Source: CAXMMR01 sp965198995 (GTDB lineage Bacteria; Pseudomonadota; Alphaproteobacteria; Acetobacterales; Acetobacteraceae). Taken from it: 64,000 nt of DNA. Below, piece after piece: positions 51,549-60,050 of the stretch. Positions within the stretch are counted from its first letter, which is position 1. Each line of letters opens with the position of its first letter. The stretch spans positions 2,914,001 to 2,978,000 of the forward strand of contig CBDAQG010000002.1 in assembly GCA_965198995.1 (NCBI GenBank). Direction: 5' to 3'. Both the position numbers and the translations under genes were made by a program. The notes below the pieces were generated by a model that worked only from the letters and a program-made list of their open reading frames with translations, did not search any database and was not told the DNA's origin.

Positions 51549-51829
51549 GTTAGGTCAGGGAGTTTGGCGACGGAGGCTCCTGGCGAAGTCGTCTTTGCAC
51601 CTCCGTCGCAATCGCCATCACTGACACCCTCAACCTCAGTGTTTCGATCCGCAGGCGGATTGGAACGAGTATGGGCGACCCGTAGGCCGAGGACCACACC
51701 ATCGTGCATCATCCAACCCCGCGAAATCTCGAGCTTACCCATCTCCACTCTCCGCCTGATCGGGAGAAGATGATCTAAGTTTCCAGCCAGAGTCAAGAAC
51801 ATCAACGTCAGTGAAATCGACATGATCAT
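51545..51829 (-). CDS. Uncharacterised 94-residue ORF between cas3 and cas5c
   Basis: Starts 24 bp after the cas3 stop and ends overlapping the cas5c start by ATGA, like every other junction nearby, which suggests real coupled translation. The N-terminus is hydrophobic (MIMSISLTLMFLTLAGNLDH), then RRRVEMGKLEISRGWMMHDG and an acidic, low-complexity tail. I recognise no family; type I-C operons normally have nothing here. The coding DNA also holds a crRNA-handle-like sequence on the same strand (51641-51660). It may be a small protein, the shell of an RNA element, or chance. Confidence 0.4.
   Translation of the reverse strand: MIMSISLTLMFLTLAGNLDHLLPIRRRVEMGKLEISRGWMMHDGVVLGLRVAHTRSNPPADRNTEVEGVSDGDCDGGAKTTSPGASVAKLPDLT
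51641..51660 (-). other. CRISPR-repeat-like handle preceded by a hairpin
   Basis: The minus strand carries ATCCGCCTGCGGATCGAAAC. Its last 12 bases (GCGGATCGAAAC) equal the last 12 bases of the CRISPR repeat, which form the crRNA 5' handle, and they follow a small ATCCGC/GCGGAT hairpin much as in the true repeat. It lies inside the cas operon in the same orientation as the array. A 12-nt match of the same kind in cas3 coding sequence (52738) shows that chance is possible. Confidence 0.35.
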
Positions 51830-51853
51830 CGGCGTCTCTGACAGGCCATGTGC

Positions 51854-54067
51854 CTATGCTACGATCATCCCCTCTATTTTCCGGAAAGTCGGGTCGCTCC
51901 AGTCCAGTCCGAAGTTGGCGCTGTAGAGATCGAGGTTGCGCAGAATTACGAACTGGTCGCCCAATCTATCTGGCGCGATGGCCTCCGCCACCTTCGCCGC
52001 GATCATCGCATCCCGCGCACGGCGGGGCACGCCGGCTGTATATGGCCCCAGCTTGCGGGCCAGCGCGCCCACTCCCTTCGCATTCGGCAATGCTTGCACC
52101 CAGCGCTCCACCTCGCCCGGATGCGCCTCCTCCTTCGGCACGATCACCGGCACGGTCGTGTCGTCGATGAACCGCATGTCGTCGGCAATGGTCGCGAACG
52201 GGAAGTCGAGGTCCGCCTTGTGATCCTCATGCTTCTGCAGAACGCCCGACGCGTCCAGCGCGCCTTCACCCTTTCGCGTGTAGAGCTCCTCGAAATACGC
52301 CCGCATCGCCGTCTCCCCGAACGGGTCGGCCGCATGGGTCGCCAACACGCCACGCCCGGTTTCCGCGTTGACCCGCAGCTCCCGGATCACGCCATACTCC
52401 GGCGCCTCGAACACCAGCACCTCGCTATCCGCCGGCGCCCACCGGCCCTCCCGGTTACAGCGGCCCCCAGCCTGCGCCAGCTGATCCAACCCGGCGGCCG
52501 CCCGCAGCACCAGCGGGAAGTCCACGTCCACGCCCGCCTCGATCAAGCTCGTCGACACGACCCGGCACGGCCGTTCGGCCTTCAACTCCTCACGGATCTC
52601 CGCCAGCACCCGGCGGCGGTGCACGCTATGCATGCAGGTCGACAAGTGCCGTGCCCCATCCAGCCCGGCGATCGCCTGGAACAGCACGCGTGCATGCGCC
52701 CGCTGGTTGACAATGCACAGCACGCGCGGCGCCACTTCGATCCGCGCGACCAGAGCGGCATCGTCCTGTACCCCCAGCGATCGCACCGTAACTCGCCGCA
52801 AGGCCGAGAACAGGCCCGGCACGTCCGCTAACTCCGTCGTCTTCCTGAAGCCGCCGTCGAACGGGCGTGGGCCATCGGCGCTCAGCGACGGCTGGGTAGC
52901 GGTGCACAGCACGACGCTGGCGCCGTAGTTGCGTGCCAGCTCCCGCAGGGCGGACACGCAGGGGCGCAGCAAGGGCAGCGGCATCGTCTGCGCCTCGTCC
53001 ACGATGATCACACTGCGGGCGAGGCTATGCAGCTTGCGGCAGCGGCTGGGACGGCTGGCGAACAGGCTCTCGAAGAACTGCACCGCAGTCGTCACCACGA
53101 CCGGGTTGTCCCACCGCTGCATGGAGAGGAGCAGGCGTTCCGGACCGACCCGGTCCGCCGACCACGCCGCCTCATCGTACCGCTCGAAGGCGCTGTGATG
53201 CTCGAGCACGGCCGTGCCGAACGCGCCGAGCGCCGTGCGGTAGACCGCGGCGGTCTGCTCGATTATGGAGGTGAAGGGTATCACCACGACCACGCGGTCC
53301 AGTCCGTTCGCCCGGGCGTGGGCCAAGGCGAAGGCAAGCGAGGCGAGCGTCTTGCCGCCACCCGTTGGCACCGTGAGCGTGAACACGCCGGGCGGCGCCG
53401 TCGCCTTCGCGAGCGCAGCTTCCAGAACCGCCGCACGTACGGCGTTCAGCGGCGTCGGCTCGCGCGACTGGGTCGCCATCCATCTCGCCAGCTCGGCCTG
53501 GATCGTGGGAAGGTCAGGATGCAGCGCATCCTCCTCCCCGTCGGCGAACCGGGCCGTCTCGCTCCGATCCGCGTCCAGCAGGCAGGAGAACACCATGCGG
53601 ATCAGGAAAGCTTGGATAAAGCCGGCATTCTGGCCGAGCAATCGCGGTCCGGCGACGCTGCCCGGGAGCCCGATCCCGTCGGCCCGCGCCGCTTGTTCCG
53701 CCGGGGGCATCAACGAGCGTTTGGCTACCAGCCTTCCGTCGAATGCGAGCAGGTCGTCCTGCAAACCGGCATGGTGCCCGGCGACTACATGGGCCAGCGC
53801 ACGTCCCCAGGGCCTCGGCAGCCGCTCCTGTGCCCATACTGCGCCCGCCGTCGAATGATCCACTCGGTGGGGTAGACCCTCGAGACGCTTTTGGAAATCT
53901 AGGCTATACTTTCCTAGGTCATGGATTTGCCCGGCGAGCGACGCCAGCTCACCACCACCGAAACGGCATCCATGCTGCCGAGCCGCTTCAGCAACCGCTG
54001 CGAGATGGTTGCGCAGCAGCTCCCATTGATCTTTTCCCAGCCCTTTTCGAGTGTGAGCATACCACAT
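51854..54067 (-). CDS. cas3: CRISPR helicase-nuclease Cas3 (type I-C)
   Basis: 737 residues from the ATG at 54067 (MWYAHTRKGLGKDQWELLRN); a 30-residue Cys-rich extension in the open frame is unlikely to be translated. HD nuclease domain with H49/D50 in GQIHDLGKYSLDFQ and VDHSTAGA. Superfamily-2 helicase with Walker A TVPTGGGKTLASLA, motif II VIIVDEAQTMPL and motif VI QAGGRCNREGR. It is recruited by the effector to degrade target DNA. First gene of the cas operon. The 230 bp upstream (54068-54299) must contain the promoter; no clear box is visible. Confidence 0.95.
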   Translation of the reverse strand: MWYAHTRKGLGKDQWELLRNHLAAVAEAARQHGCRFGGGELASLAGQIHDLGKYSLDFQKRLEGLPHRVDHSTAGAVWAQERLPRPWGRALAHVVAGHHAGLQDDLLAFDGRLVAKRSLMPPAEQAARADGIGLPGSVAGPRLLGQNAGFIQAFLIRMVFSCLLDADRSETARFADGEEDALHPDLPTIQAELARWMATQSREPTPLNAVRAAVLEAALAKATAPPGVFTLTVPTGGGKTLASLAFALAHARANGLDRVVVVIPFTSIIEQTAAVYRTALGAFGTAVLEHHSAFERYDEAAWSADRVGPERLLLSMQRWDNPVVVTTAVQFFESLFASRPSRCRKLHSLARSVIIVDEAQTMPLPLLRPCVSALRELARNYGASVVLCTATQPSLSADGPRPFDGGFRKTTELADVPGLFSALRRVTVRSLGVQDDAALVARIEVAPRVLCIVNQRAHARVLFQAIAGLDGARHLSTCMHSVHRRRVLAEIREELKAERPCRVVSTSLIEAGVDVDFPLVLRAAAGLDQLAQAGGRCNREGRWAPADSEVLVFEAPEYGVIRELRVNAETGRGVLATHAADPFGETAMRAYFEELYTRKGEGALDASGVLQKHEDHKADLDFPFATIADDMRFIDDTTVPVIVPKEEAHPGEVERWVQALPNAKGVGALARKLGPYTAGVPRRARDAMIAAKVAEAIAPDRLGDQFVILRNLDLYSANFGLDWSDPTFRKIEGMIVA

Positions 54068-54299
54068 GCAGTCACATGATCTGCAAAGAGACAGCGTGCA
54101 ACAGCATATTCTTGCTATGCACGAACGCACTCTTTCCAGCAGCCTAAAGCTCGGCAACTTCCTGCCGCCCAGGATGCTGCGTTCCAGCTCTTTCGAAATG
54201 GACTACGTCGCTGCCAACGCGTCCTGGCAGCGCCTCAGCCTCAAGTAGGCGATAACTAGCAACGCCGATTAGAGTGCCGACACGTCACAATGCGTACTC

Positions 54300-54365
54300 G
54301 CCTATAAACCGGCTGTGCTCGCGGCAGAGGAGCAACCCAGTTCCGGATTGTCGCCCGGCTCGCGA
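54300..54365 (-). pseudogene. Decayed C-terminal fragment of a YhcG-type (DUF1016) nuclease, copy 1
   Basis: Reads EPGDNPELG and, one frame over, LLLCREHSRFIGEYAL before a stop. This matches the conserved end of YhcG/DUF1016 PD-(D/E)XK proteins (GDNPSIGLxLC..., VVEYAL). Only about 20 codons remain. Nothing recognisable lies between it and copy 2. Confidence 0.5.
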
Positions 54366-54599
54366 TCCAGATTGTCCAGGAGATTGGTCACTCGCGGTTA
54401 TTGTGACGAGCGACTTTATACTATTGATCGCTGGTGTCTTGGTCATTTTCGGATGTTGGACCAGCCCTTTGAACTTCCGAGATTGAGCATATCGTCATAA
54501 CTACTCATTCGGCCAAGCGGATCATGTATCATCTACGCCCCTCGCCGGGTAGTATACTAGGTTCTAACTCCTCGGGAGCAGGGAGGGCCGCTGCCAAAG

Positions 54600-54745
54600 G
54601 CTCCGGCAGCGCACTGGCACCAAGCAGTCGATAGCGGCAATCGGCGCGTCGACATGGCGCAGCGCATACTCGACTACAACCCGATCGTGCTCGCGACAAA
54701 GAGTTAGCCCGATGCTAGGATTGTCACCCGGCTCGCGATCCAGAC
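54600..54745 (-). pseudogene. Decayed C-terminal fragment of a YhcG-type (DUF1016) nuclease, copy 2
   Basis: Reads EPGDNPSIGLTLCREHDRVV followed by VEYALRHVDAPIAAID, the best-conserved C-terminal segment of YhcG-family proteins (restriction-like nucleases common on mobile DNA). Upstream parts are missing. About 370 bp from copy 1 on the same strand, sharing the CCCGGCTCGCGATCCAGA sequence with it, which suggests a local duplication before decay. Confidence 0.6.
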
Positions 54746-54781
54746 CTTCAGAGCCGCGAGATAGAAATTTATCTTGCCGGC

Positions 54782-55030
54782 ATGCTCCGGCTGGAGCGGG
54801 CCTGTCTTCAAGTCGTCCGCAGCAAGGCAACGCAGCCTATTATAGTAAATCAGCAGGTCAACGTAGAATTCCTAGTTGCCGATCTCGAGAAGGTGTTGGC
54901 TGCCCAGGTAGTGAACCGTGCTCTAGAGCTTTGTATGGCCGAGCAGGAGCTGCACAGCCCGCAGACTTCCCACTCATTTATAGATCAAGGCAACTTTTAT
55001 TCGACGGATGCTTTGGGTGCCATATACTGA
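54782..55030 (+). CDS. Short ORF of unknown function
   Basis: 82 residues (MLRLERACLQVVRSKATQPI to STDALGAIY), with less GC-biased composition than the neighbours. No motif or family is recognised and no clear ribosome-binding site is present. It sits among gene fragments, so it could be one itself. Confidence 0.2.
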   Translation: MLRLERACLQVVRSKATQPIIVNQQVNVEFLVADLEKVLAAQVVNRALELCMAEQELHSPQTSHSFIDQGNFYSTDALGAIY

Positions 55031-55103
55031 GCGGCCCAGTCCGTTACAGATAATCCGGTCGCCTACGAGCTGGTTATACTGTCGCGTGCTGATATCCTTG
55101 TCA

Positions 55104-55495
55104 TCATCCGCACGGTTGGGGGAAGACGAAATCCTGCAGCGCGCCTTCACGGTGCGTCAGCCAAGTGATCAGGCTCTCCCGGGTCTGCTTAGTTAGCTCA
55201 AACTGCAGAAGCTTGCCGGTCTTTTGCTGGACGATGGTCGCGCGATGCCGCGCGGCGGCGTTGATGACAAGTTGGCCGACGCGCAACTAAAGAAGCTCGC
55301 AGCCTCGAAGTTTGCTGTCAATGGCGAGGTCGAACAGCGCCAAGTCGCGGATGCGACCTCCGCGTTGCAAGTTGAGGCGGATGGACCAGACCTGCTTGGC
55401 TTGAGCGGGGGTTTGAGCCCGACGAAAGCACCCTGATTACAGGGTGCCATGGGTCGGGTAGTCGGGGACGTAGTTTTCGGCTTTAAAGGGTCCAT
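55104..55495 (-). pseudogene. Broken tyrosine-recombinase (integrase) gene
   Basis: From the ATG at 55495, MDPLKPKTTSPTTRPMAPCN and GLKPPLKP run in one frame. A frameshift near 55405 moves to AKQVWSIRLNLQRGGRIRDL and ALFDLAIDSKLRGCELL, where an in-frame TAG follows. Then LRVGQLVINAAARHRATIVQ, QKTGKLLQFELTKQTRESLI and ALQDFVFPQPCG lead to the stop. The DLAIDSKLRG segment contains the first catalytic Arg of the recombinase. The C-terminal His-x2-Arg...Tyr half is missing. Related small integrases occur on alphaproteobacterial mobile DNA. Confidence 0.7.
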
Positions 55496-55643
55496 GACGA
55501 TCTCCTGAACCGCAAAATGGCGGCAAGAGATTGAGCATCGACAATCATGATCGCCGGCAAGTTGTCGACGTTATTGATCGTTGAAATCGCGTCCGCTCTC
55601 GAGAAGCTGGCCCGAGCGCCTAAATGTCTGAGATGCGTGGATT

Positions 55644-57126
55644 GTGTTGAAGAAGTCGCGCGCGGGATTGGCTGGATAGCTGGCTTGTCGAGGACTCGTG
55701 GCCCTCAGCCCATGATGGGCTGAGGGAACGGCACCAGCTTCGCCAGCTTGCGTAGGTTCTGTGCCGTAGCTGCCAGGAGGAACTCGTCTCTGGCGCCGCT
55801 GGGTCCGCGTAATCGGAGGCGGTTGATCATGAGAATGCGTTTGAGATGGGTGAAGAGCATTTCGATTTTCTTCCGTTCGCGCCTGGACACGACGTAGGCC
55901 TCGGTTTCTGCGATCTCCCGGGCCATGTCACGTGCGCCCTCGTAGATGCTCCTGGGCACCTTGCGGGCTGGCGTGTTTGGGCAGCAACCTGGCTTCATGT
56001 AACAGGCTGCGCAGTCGTAGGTGCTCGCCCGGTAGATCGGGGTGGCGCCGTCGTTGACCCGCGTGCCGCGGCTGGTTAGCAACTTGCCGGCTGGGCAGGT
56101 GTAGGCGTCGCCGGTATGGTCGTAGGTGAAGTCGGCACGCGCCAGTGACCCGTCCATGCGGGCCGACTTGTCGAACACCGGGATGTGCGGCTCGATCCCG
56201 CGCGCCGCGACGAGCCAGTTCAGCATGTCGGCCGAGCCGTAGCCGGTATCGGCGGCAAGCCTGGCCGGCTCGACACCCAGGCGGGTGGCGGTGCGGGTGA
56301 TCATGGTCTTGGCTGCGCCGACCTCGGCCTGCCTGACTGCCGTGGTCGGCTCGACATCAAGAATGACAGCGCATTTCAGGTCGATGAGGTAGTTGTCGGC
56401 ATAGGCGAACACTGCAGGTCCGTCGCTCTCCGCTGTCCAGCGCGCGGCGGGATCGACTGGCGAGACGAACTTCGGCTGGACCGTGGTTGCGGCACCGAAT
56501 GCCGTATCATCAAGAACGGCCAGGTATTCAGAGACGGCGCGGCTGGCATCCGGCTTGAGATCGGCCGGATCCTTGATGCCGCGTTGCCGGCTGGCATCGG
56601 CGGTGACCAGGCTGCCATCGACCGCAAACCCTTCGCTGCCGCCGAGCCCCTCGGCCATGCAACGTCGGACCACGATCTCGAATACCTCACGCAGCAGGTC
56701 CGCATTGCGGAAGCGGCCATGGCGTGCTTTGGAAAAGGTCGAGTGGTCTGGCACTGCAGTATCGAGGCTGAGACGGCAACACCAGCGGTAGCCAAGATTC
56801 AGGTGCACCTCGTCGCAGAGCCGGCGCTCAGAGCGGATACCGAAGCAGTAGCCCACGAGCAGCATGCGGATCATCAGCTCGGGATCGATCGAGGGCCGGC
56901 CGATCTCGCTGTAGTAAGTCTGCAGCTGCTGGCGGATGCCGGAAAGGTCGACGAAGCAGTCAACCGACCGGAGCAGATGATCCATCGGCACATGCCGATC
57001 GAGGTTGAAGCTGTAAAACAACGATCCCTGCAGCACCGTCCGCTCGCCCATCATCGTCCGATCCCCCGCGCCCCAAGGCGAATTGAATCAGGCGTGTCGA
57101 GCCAGCTCAACCGACTTTTTCAACAC
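55644..57126 (-). mobile_element. IS1182-family insertion sequence, about 1.48 kb
   Basis: Imperfect terminal inverted repeats GTGTTGAAGAAGTCG (55644 onwards) and GTGTTGAAAAAGTCG (57126 backwards on the complement) enclose one transposase gene. Size and arrangement suit IS1182. No clear target duplication was seen. It separates the integrase remnant from the dnaE2/RTX fragment region. Confidence 0.8.
55705..57054 (-). CDS. IS1182-family transposase
   Basis: 449 residues, apparently intact. N-terminal DUF772-type DNA-binding region (SIDPELMIRMLLVGYCFGIR, SERRLCDEVHLNLGYRWCCR), then a DDE nuclease: Asp in GFAVDGSLVTADASR, Asp in LAADTGYGSADML, and the Glu in RRERKKIEMLFTHLKRIL. A Cys-rich block with YDCAACYMKPGCCP precedes the last motif. 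It cuts and joins the element ends. Confidence 0.93.
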   Translation of the reverse strand: MMGERTVLQGSLFYSFNLDRHVPMDHLLRSVDCFVDLSGIRQQLQTYYSEIGRPSIDPELMIRMLLVGYCFGIRSERRLCDEVHLNLGYRWCCRLSLDTAVPDHSTFSKARHGRFRNADLLREVFEIVVRRCMAEGLGGSEGFAVDGSLVTADASRQRGIKDPADLKPDASRAVSEYLAVLDDTAFGAATTVQPKFVSPVDPAARWTAESDGPAVFAYADNYLIDLKCAVILDVEPTTAVRQAEVGAAKTMITRTATRLGVEPARLAADTGYGSADMLNWLVAARGIEPHIPVFDKSARMDGSLARADFTYDHTGDAYTCPAGKLLTSRGTRVNDGATPIYRASTYDCAACYMKPGCCPNTPARKVPRSIYEGARDMAREIAETEAYVVSRRERKKIEMLFTHLKRILMINRLRLRGPSGARDEFLLAATAQNLRKLAKLVPFPQPIMG

Positions 57127-57261
57127 CATCGGTCGGAAGCAGACCTAGCTAAATGGTCGCGTGCTTACGCTTCAAGGCTGAAGCGCCGTCCGTTATCGGA
57201 AGTCGCGGGTGCGAACTTTGATCGTTTGCTGTCCAGCGATAGCCGCTGTTGCGACCTCCCG

Positions 57262-57382
57262 AGCAGACCGGCCGCACCTCGATGCCGTGCTCACGCGCAT
57301 CGGGCACCACCTGCGCCGGTGCGTAGAACCCCATCGGCTGGCTGTTCAGCAGCGCGGCGCAGAACACATCTGGATGGAAGTT
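57262..57382 (-). pseudogene. dnaE2: Fragment of error-prone DNA polymerase dnaE2
   Basis: About 40 codons read FHPDVFCAALLNSQPMGFYA and PAQVVPDAREHGIEVRPV, the highly conserved DnaE2/DnaE alpha-subunit segment. The residues on both sides do not belong to DnaE2: upstream is the RTX-like low-GC frame and downstream is unrelated sequence, all in one 191-codon frame (57149-57724). This is a recombination scar rather than a gene. Confidence 0.65.
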
Positions 57383-58645
57383 AACATCGTAGTCGTTTGC
57401 TTCTGGTGCGTCACTTACCGACACCTGGAGCCGCCACAGAGAAGCTCCTACAAAGTCTTTTGGATCGGGTAAGTCTGACCGTATTAGGTTCTCGATCAGC
57501 ACAGAGAGATTGCCGGTCATGGCGTAAGTGATCGAGTTACTCCCACCACCACCATCGATTACTCGAGCTGCAAATGCAGAAAGCGCTTCACCTGATGCAG
57601 GATTGTCTAAGGAAAACCCAGGCGTATAGCTAGAGACGCTTATAGAGTCGTCACCGGTACCACCGACAAAGACCTGATTACTTCCCGTGAGAGTGTTTGC
57701 CTCACCTAAAATAGTGCCGAACATAACTGCTTCGGTTGTGTATAAGCAGTGAAGCCGCTCCCGATAGATGGACTTGCGTTCTCAAAAACCGCTCCGCCGA
57801 TGGTAATTGAAGAAACACCATCACCGTAGGTATTTTGAAAGAACGACTGAGCAGCAGATATTGCTGTTGATAATGAGTCTTGCGAAAGTTCGGCTAGCTC
57901 CGACTGTTCTCCAAATAGAGGATCTCCAGTAACATATCCCACAGCATATTCGATCGCATGTAGCAGTGTAGCTTGATCAGCGGCGACTTCAGCATCTGCG
58001 ACTAAGTCGTAAGCACCAGGCTCGACCTTGCCTTTGGTTGAGTCGCATTTGTGAGCACCCACTTATCAAAGTCAGAAGCATCTCCGAGTAAAACGAAGTT
58101 TGTCGTCCCCGCCCAGGGTGAAGGATTTGGTAATCCAGCGGAACTTGCTGCTCCCGTAAATAGCACCTGCACCGCCGCAGCCGCGTCATCGTTTTCGACC
58201 TGTGACTCCGATGGAATTTGCCAAGTAGATGCAACTAGGTCAGCTGTTGGCAAGAGGATACCGTTGACGACTGGGCTCTTTATGTTGATAAGAGTTGAAA
58301 AAAGTTGCTTGCTATGCTGTTGGATGCTAACTGGATAGCTGCTGCAGATAAACTATTTCCTGATCTAATGAAGTACTGGTCGGCTGTAATGCTTCGTATA
58401 TATAGACCGGCTAACGTTGAATTACTGTTTACACCTTCGGCTCCTTCAACCCAAAGCGCGACTGCCTGAACATCTGGTAAGTCACCGATAGTTTCGGAAG
58501 CGACCATAGCATTAATCGCGTCCGCGACGGCCGTGTAGAACGATGAGTAGTTCGCGGTGCTGCTGCTGGTGCTATTATTATAGTCGGCGACGTAAGCAGA
58601 TACGATCTCGGTTTTCATTTCACTTGTAAAGGGATCATCGCTCAT
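57383..58645 (-). pseudogene. Frameshifted gene with RTX-like glycine-aspartate repeats
   Basis: Four successive overlapping minus-strand frames appear to be one broken gene: 58645-58280 (MSDDPFTSEMKTEIVSAYVA), 58253-58002 (FVLLGDASDFDKWVLTNATQ), 58062-57706 (ATLLHAIEYAVGYVTGDPLF) and 57724 downwards (VFVGGTGDDSISVSS, VIDGGGGSNSITYAM). The final part carries GGxGxD-type nonapeptide-like repeats of calcium-binding secreted proteins. There is no signal peptide. Composition is clearly lower in GC than the chromosome-like parts of the window. Three shifts make function unlikely. Confidence 0.55.
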
Positions 58646-58665
58646 TTCTTGATTCCAATTACTAG

Positions 58666-59214
58666 TTAGTTCTTGATCATATCGGCCATAGCCGCTCGTA
58701 TAACGGCAAAGTCTTGCTTCAAAAGACTTTCCTGACTCGCCTTCGCTAGACCTGCTGAAAAGCGAATATACTTCGAAAAGTGGAAACCGTCCGAGGTAGC
58801 AAAGGCGCCAAGTGGAAAGCTACTTATCGTGTTCAGTAAACAGGTTGTGGAGTCACATAAAAAGAAAAGAGATTGTCCAGCAGCATCTATAACATCGCGT
58901 CTAGGTGCGACTAAGAGTGTCGCATTTGGATCATTCCACTCGAAACCGCGTACTGTGACTTTGCTGAGGCCATCTCTATCAAATGGCGGTGTTCCAAGCG
59001 CCATGGCATCAATCCGCTGGAGGATTTCATGAGGCACACCTGGCCATGATAACGTAGCTTCACTAACATCAAGAGAAACGTCTAGGTAATCAGGACCACG
59101 ACTGTTTACATCTCCATACACACCAAAAAACTTCTGATGATATGGTTGATGGAAACTAAAGTTAATAGAGACTGCATCGCTCAATAATGCTCTAAGAGCA
59201 GACGCATGGGTCAA
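58666..59214 (-). CDS. Protein of unknown function (182 aa), low-GC region
   Basis: Intact frame from MTHASALRALLSDAVSINFS to AVIRAAMADMIKN. It ends 20 bp before the start of the broken RTX-like gene, so the two probably formed a transcription unit. No signal peptide, membrane segment or known motif is visible; FFLCDSTTCLLN gives two Cys. A chaperone or modification partner for the RTX-like protein would fit the position, but that is only a guess. Confidence 0.5.
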   Translation of the reverse strand: MTHASALRALLSDAVSINFSFHQPYHQKFFGVYGDVNSRGPDYLDVSLDVSEATLSWPGVPHEILQRIDAMALGTPPFDRDGLSKVTVRGFEWNDPNATLLVAPRRDVIDAAGQSLFFLCDSTTCLLNTISSFPLGAFATSDGFHFSKYIRFSAGLAKASQESLLKQDFAVIRAAMADMIKN

Positions 59215-59256
59215 AACATAGTCATACTTTAATGTGCCATGTGAAAGTGCACCGCC

Positions 59257-59556
59257 CTAATCCACTATCCGATACCTAACATCGCAGTCCTGGCAATACG
59301 CCAAGCTTGGCAGCAAGATAACTTGGTGCTTAAATGGCACTCTGTAGCGTCCGTCAGGTGTTATAGCGAAGGCGTCGTTGCTCTGCAGATATGAATGACG
59401 CTGCATCCAGAGGTCCCATGTACTGGGAGCGCGTACTATGGGTAGGTGGCTTTGATGGCGTGATTGCACTTGGGTTTTGACACCAGCGTTCATCAACAAC
59501 GTTACGATACACAGGGCCATCAACGACAAGCCAATGATCCTACGTTGTTTGGCCAA
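59257..59556 (-). CDS. Small protein with N-terminal membrane anchor (99 aa)
   Basis: MAKQRRIIGLSLMALCIVTL opens a single membrane segment (about 7-25), followed by a polar domain ending AYCQDCDVRYRIVD with a Cys-x2-Cys. It is 42 bp upstream of the 182-residue gene on the same strand. No family recognised. Confidence 0.45.
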   Translation of the reverse strand: MAKQRRIIGLSLMALCIVTLLMNAGVKTQVQSRHQSHLPIVRAPSTWDLWMQRHSYLQSNDAFAITPDGRYRVPFKHQVILLPSLAYCQDCDVRYRIVD

Positions 59557-59578
59557 AACTTTGTTCCATCCGTCGAAG

Positions 59579-59800
59579 TCAGGTGAGATCGATCAATCTG
59601 CTGTAGCAGCTTAATTTGAACTTGAACTTGCTGAAGCTACGTGAGTAAGCCAATACTGTGCTAGGAAGATCGGCGAAGGCGCCATGTAAGTGGTACAACT
59701 TACAGGTTCTACAGACGAGTTGCAGAGAAATTACTTCACAGGCATCTCCGAAATATCTATGTTCCCCATCCGGTGTATAACCGTCGACTCGCTTAGACAT
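59579..59800 (-). CDS. Small Cys-containing protein of unknown function (73 aa)
   Basis: MSKRVDGYTPDGEHRYFGDA, then EVISLQLVCRTCKLYHLHGA with a Cys-x2-Cys as in small zinc-binding or rubredoxin-like proteins, ending RLIDLT. It has the lower-GC codon use of its neighbours. First gene of the unknown low-GC run. Confidence 0.4.
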   Translation of the reverse strand: MSKRVDGYTPDGEHRYFGDACEVISLQLVCRTCKLYHLHGAFADLPSTVLAYSRSFSKFKFKLSCYSRLIDLT

Positions 59801-60050
59801 AGTTGAGCGTCCGACTTATTTGGAAGCTCGGGACAGCGCAGAAGCTCATATACAACACGTTCCTGTGCCTTACACAGGTTCAAAGGCACTCACATGACTT
59901 GACTCTTGATTGTCGCCTCGCATGGCTTACAACCAGGACGTGAGAGAGATGAGAGTGACTCATCGTTAGCGGGTAGGTGCGGAAACCCGAGTGCAGGCCT
60001 GCGCTCCGCATGACCTGGGCAAGGTGGGCGTGACGGGCGCTCTGCGCAAA

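Noticed and set aside
52736..52752. A second CRISPR-repeat-like string (TTCGATCCGCGC) inside cas3.
   Set aside because: It encodes conserved cas3 residues (ARIEV region), has no hairpin in front, and is best explained by chance in GC-rich coding DNA.
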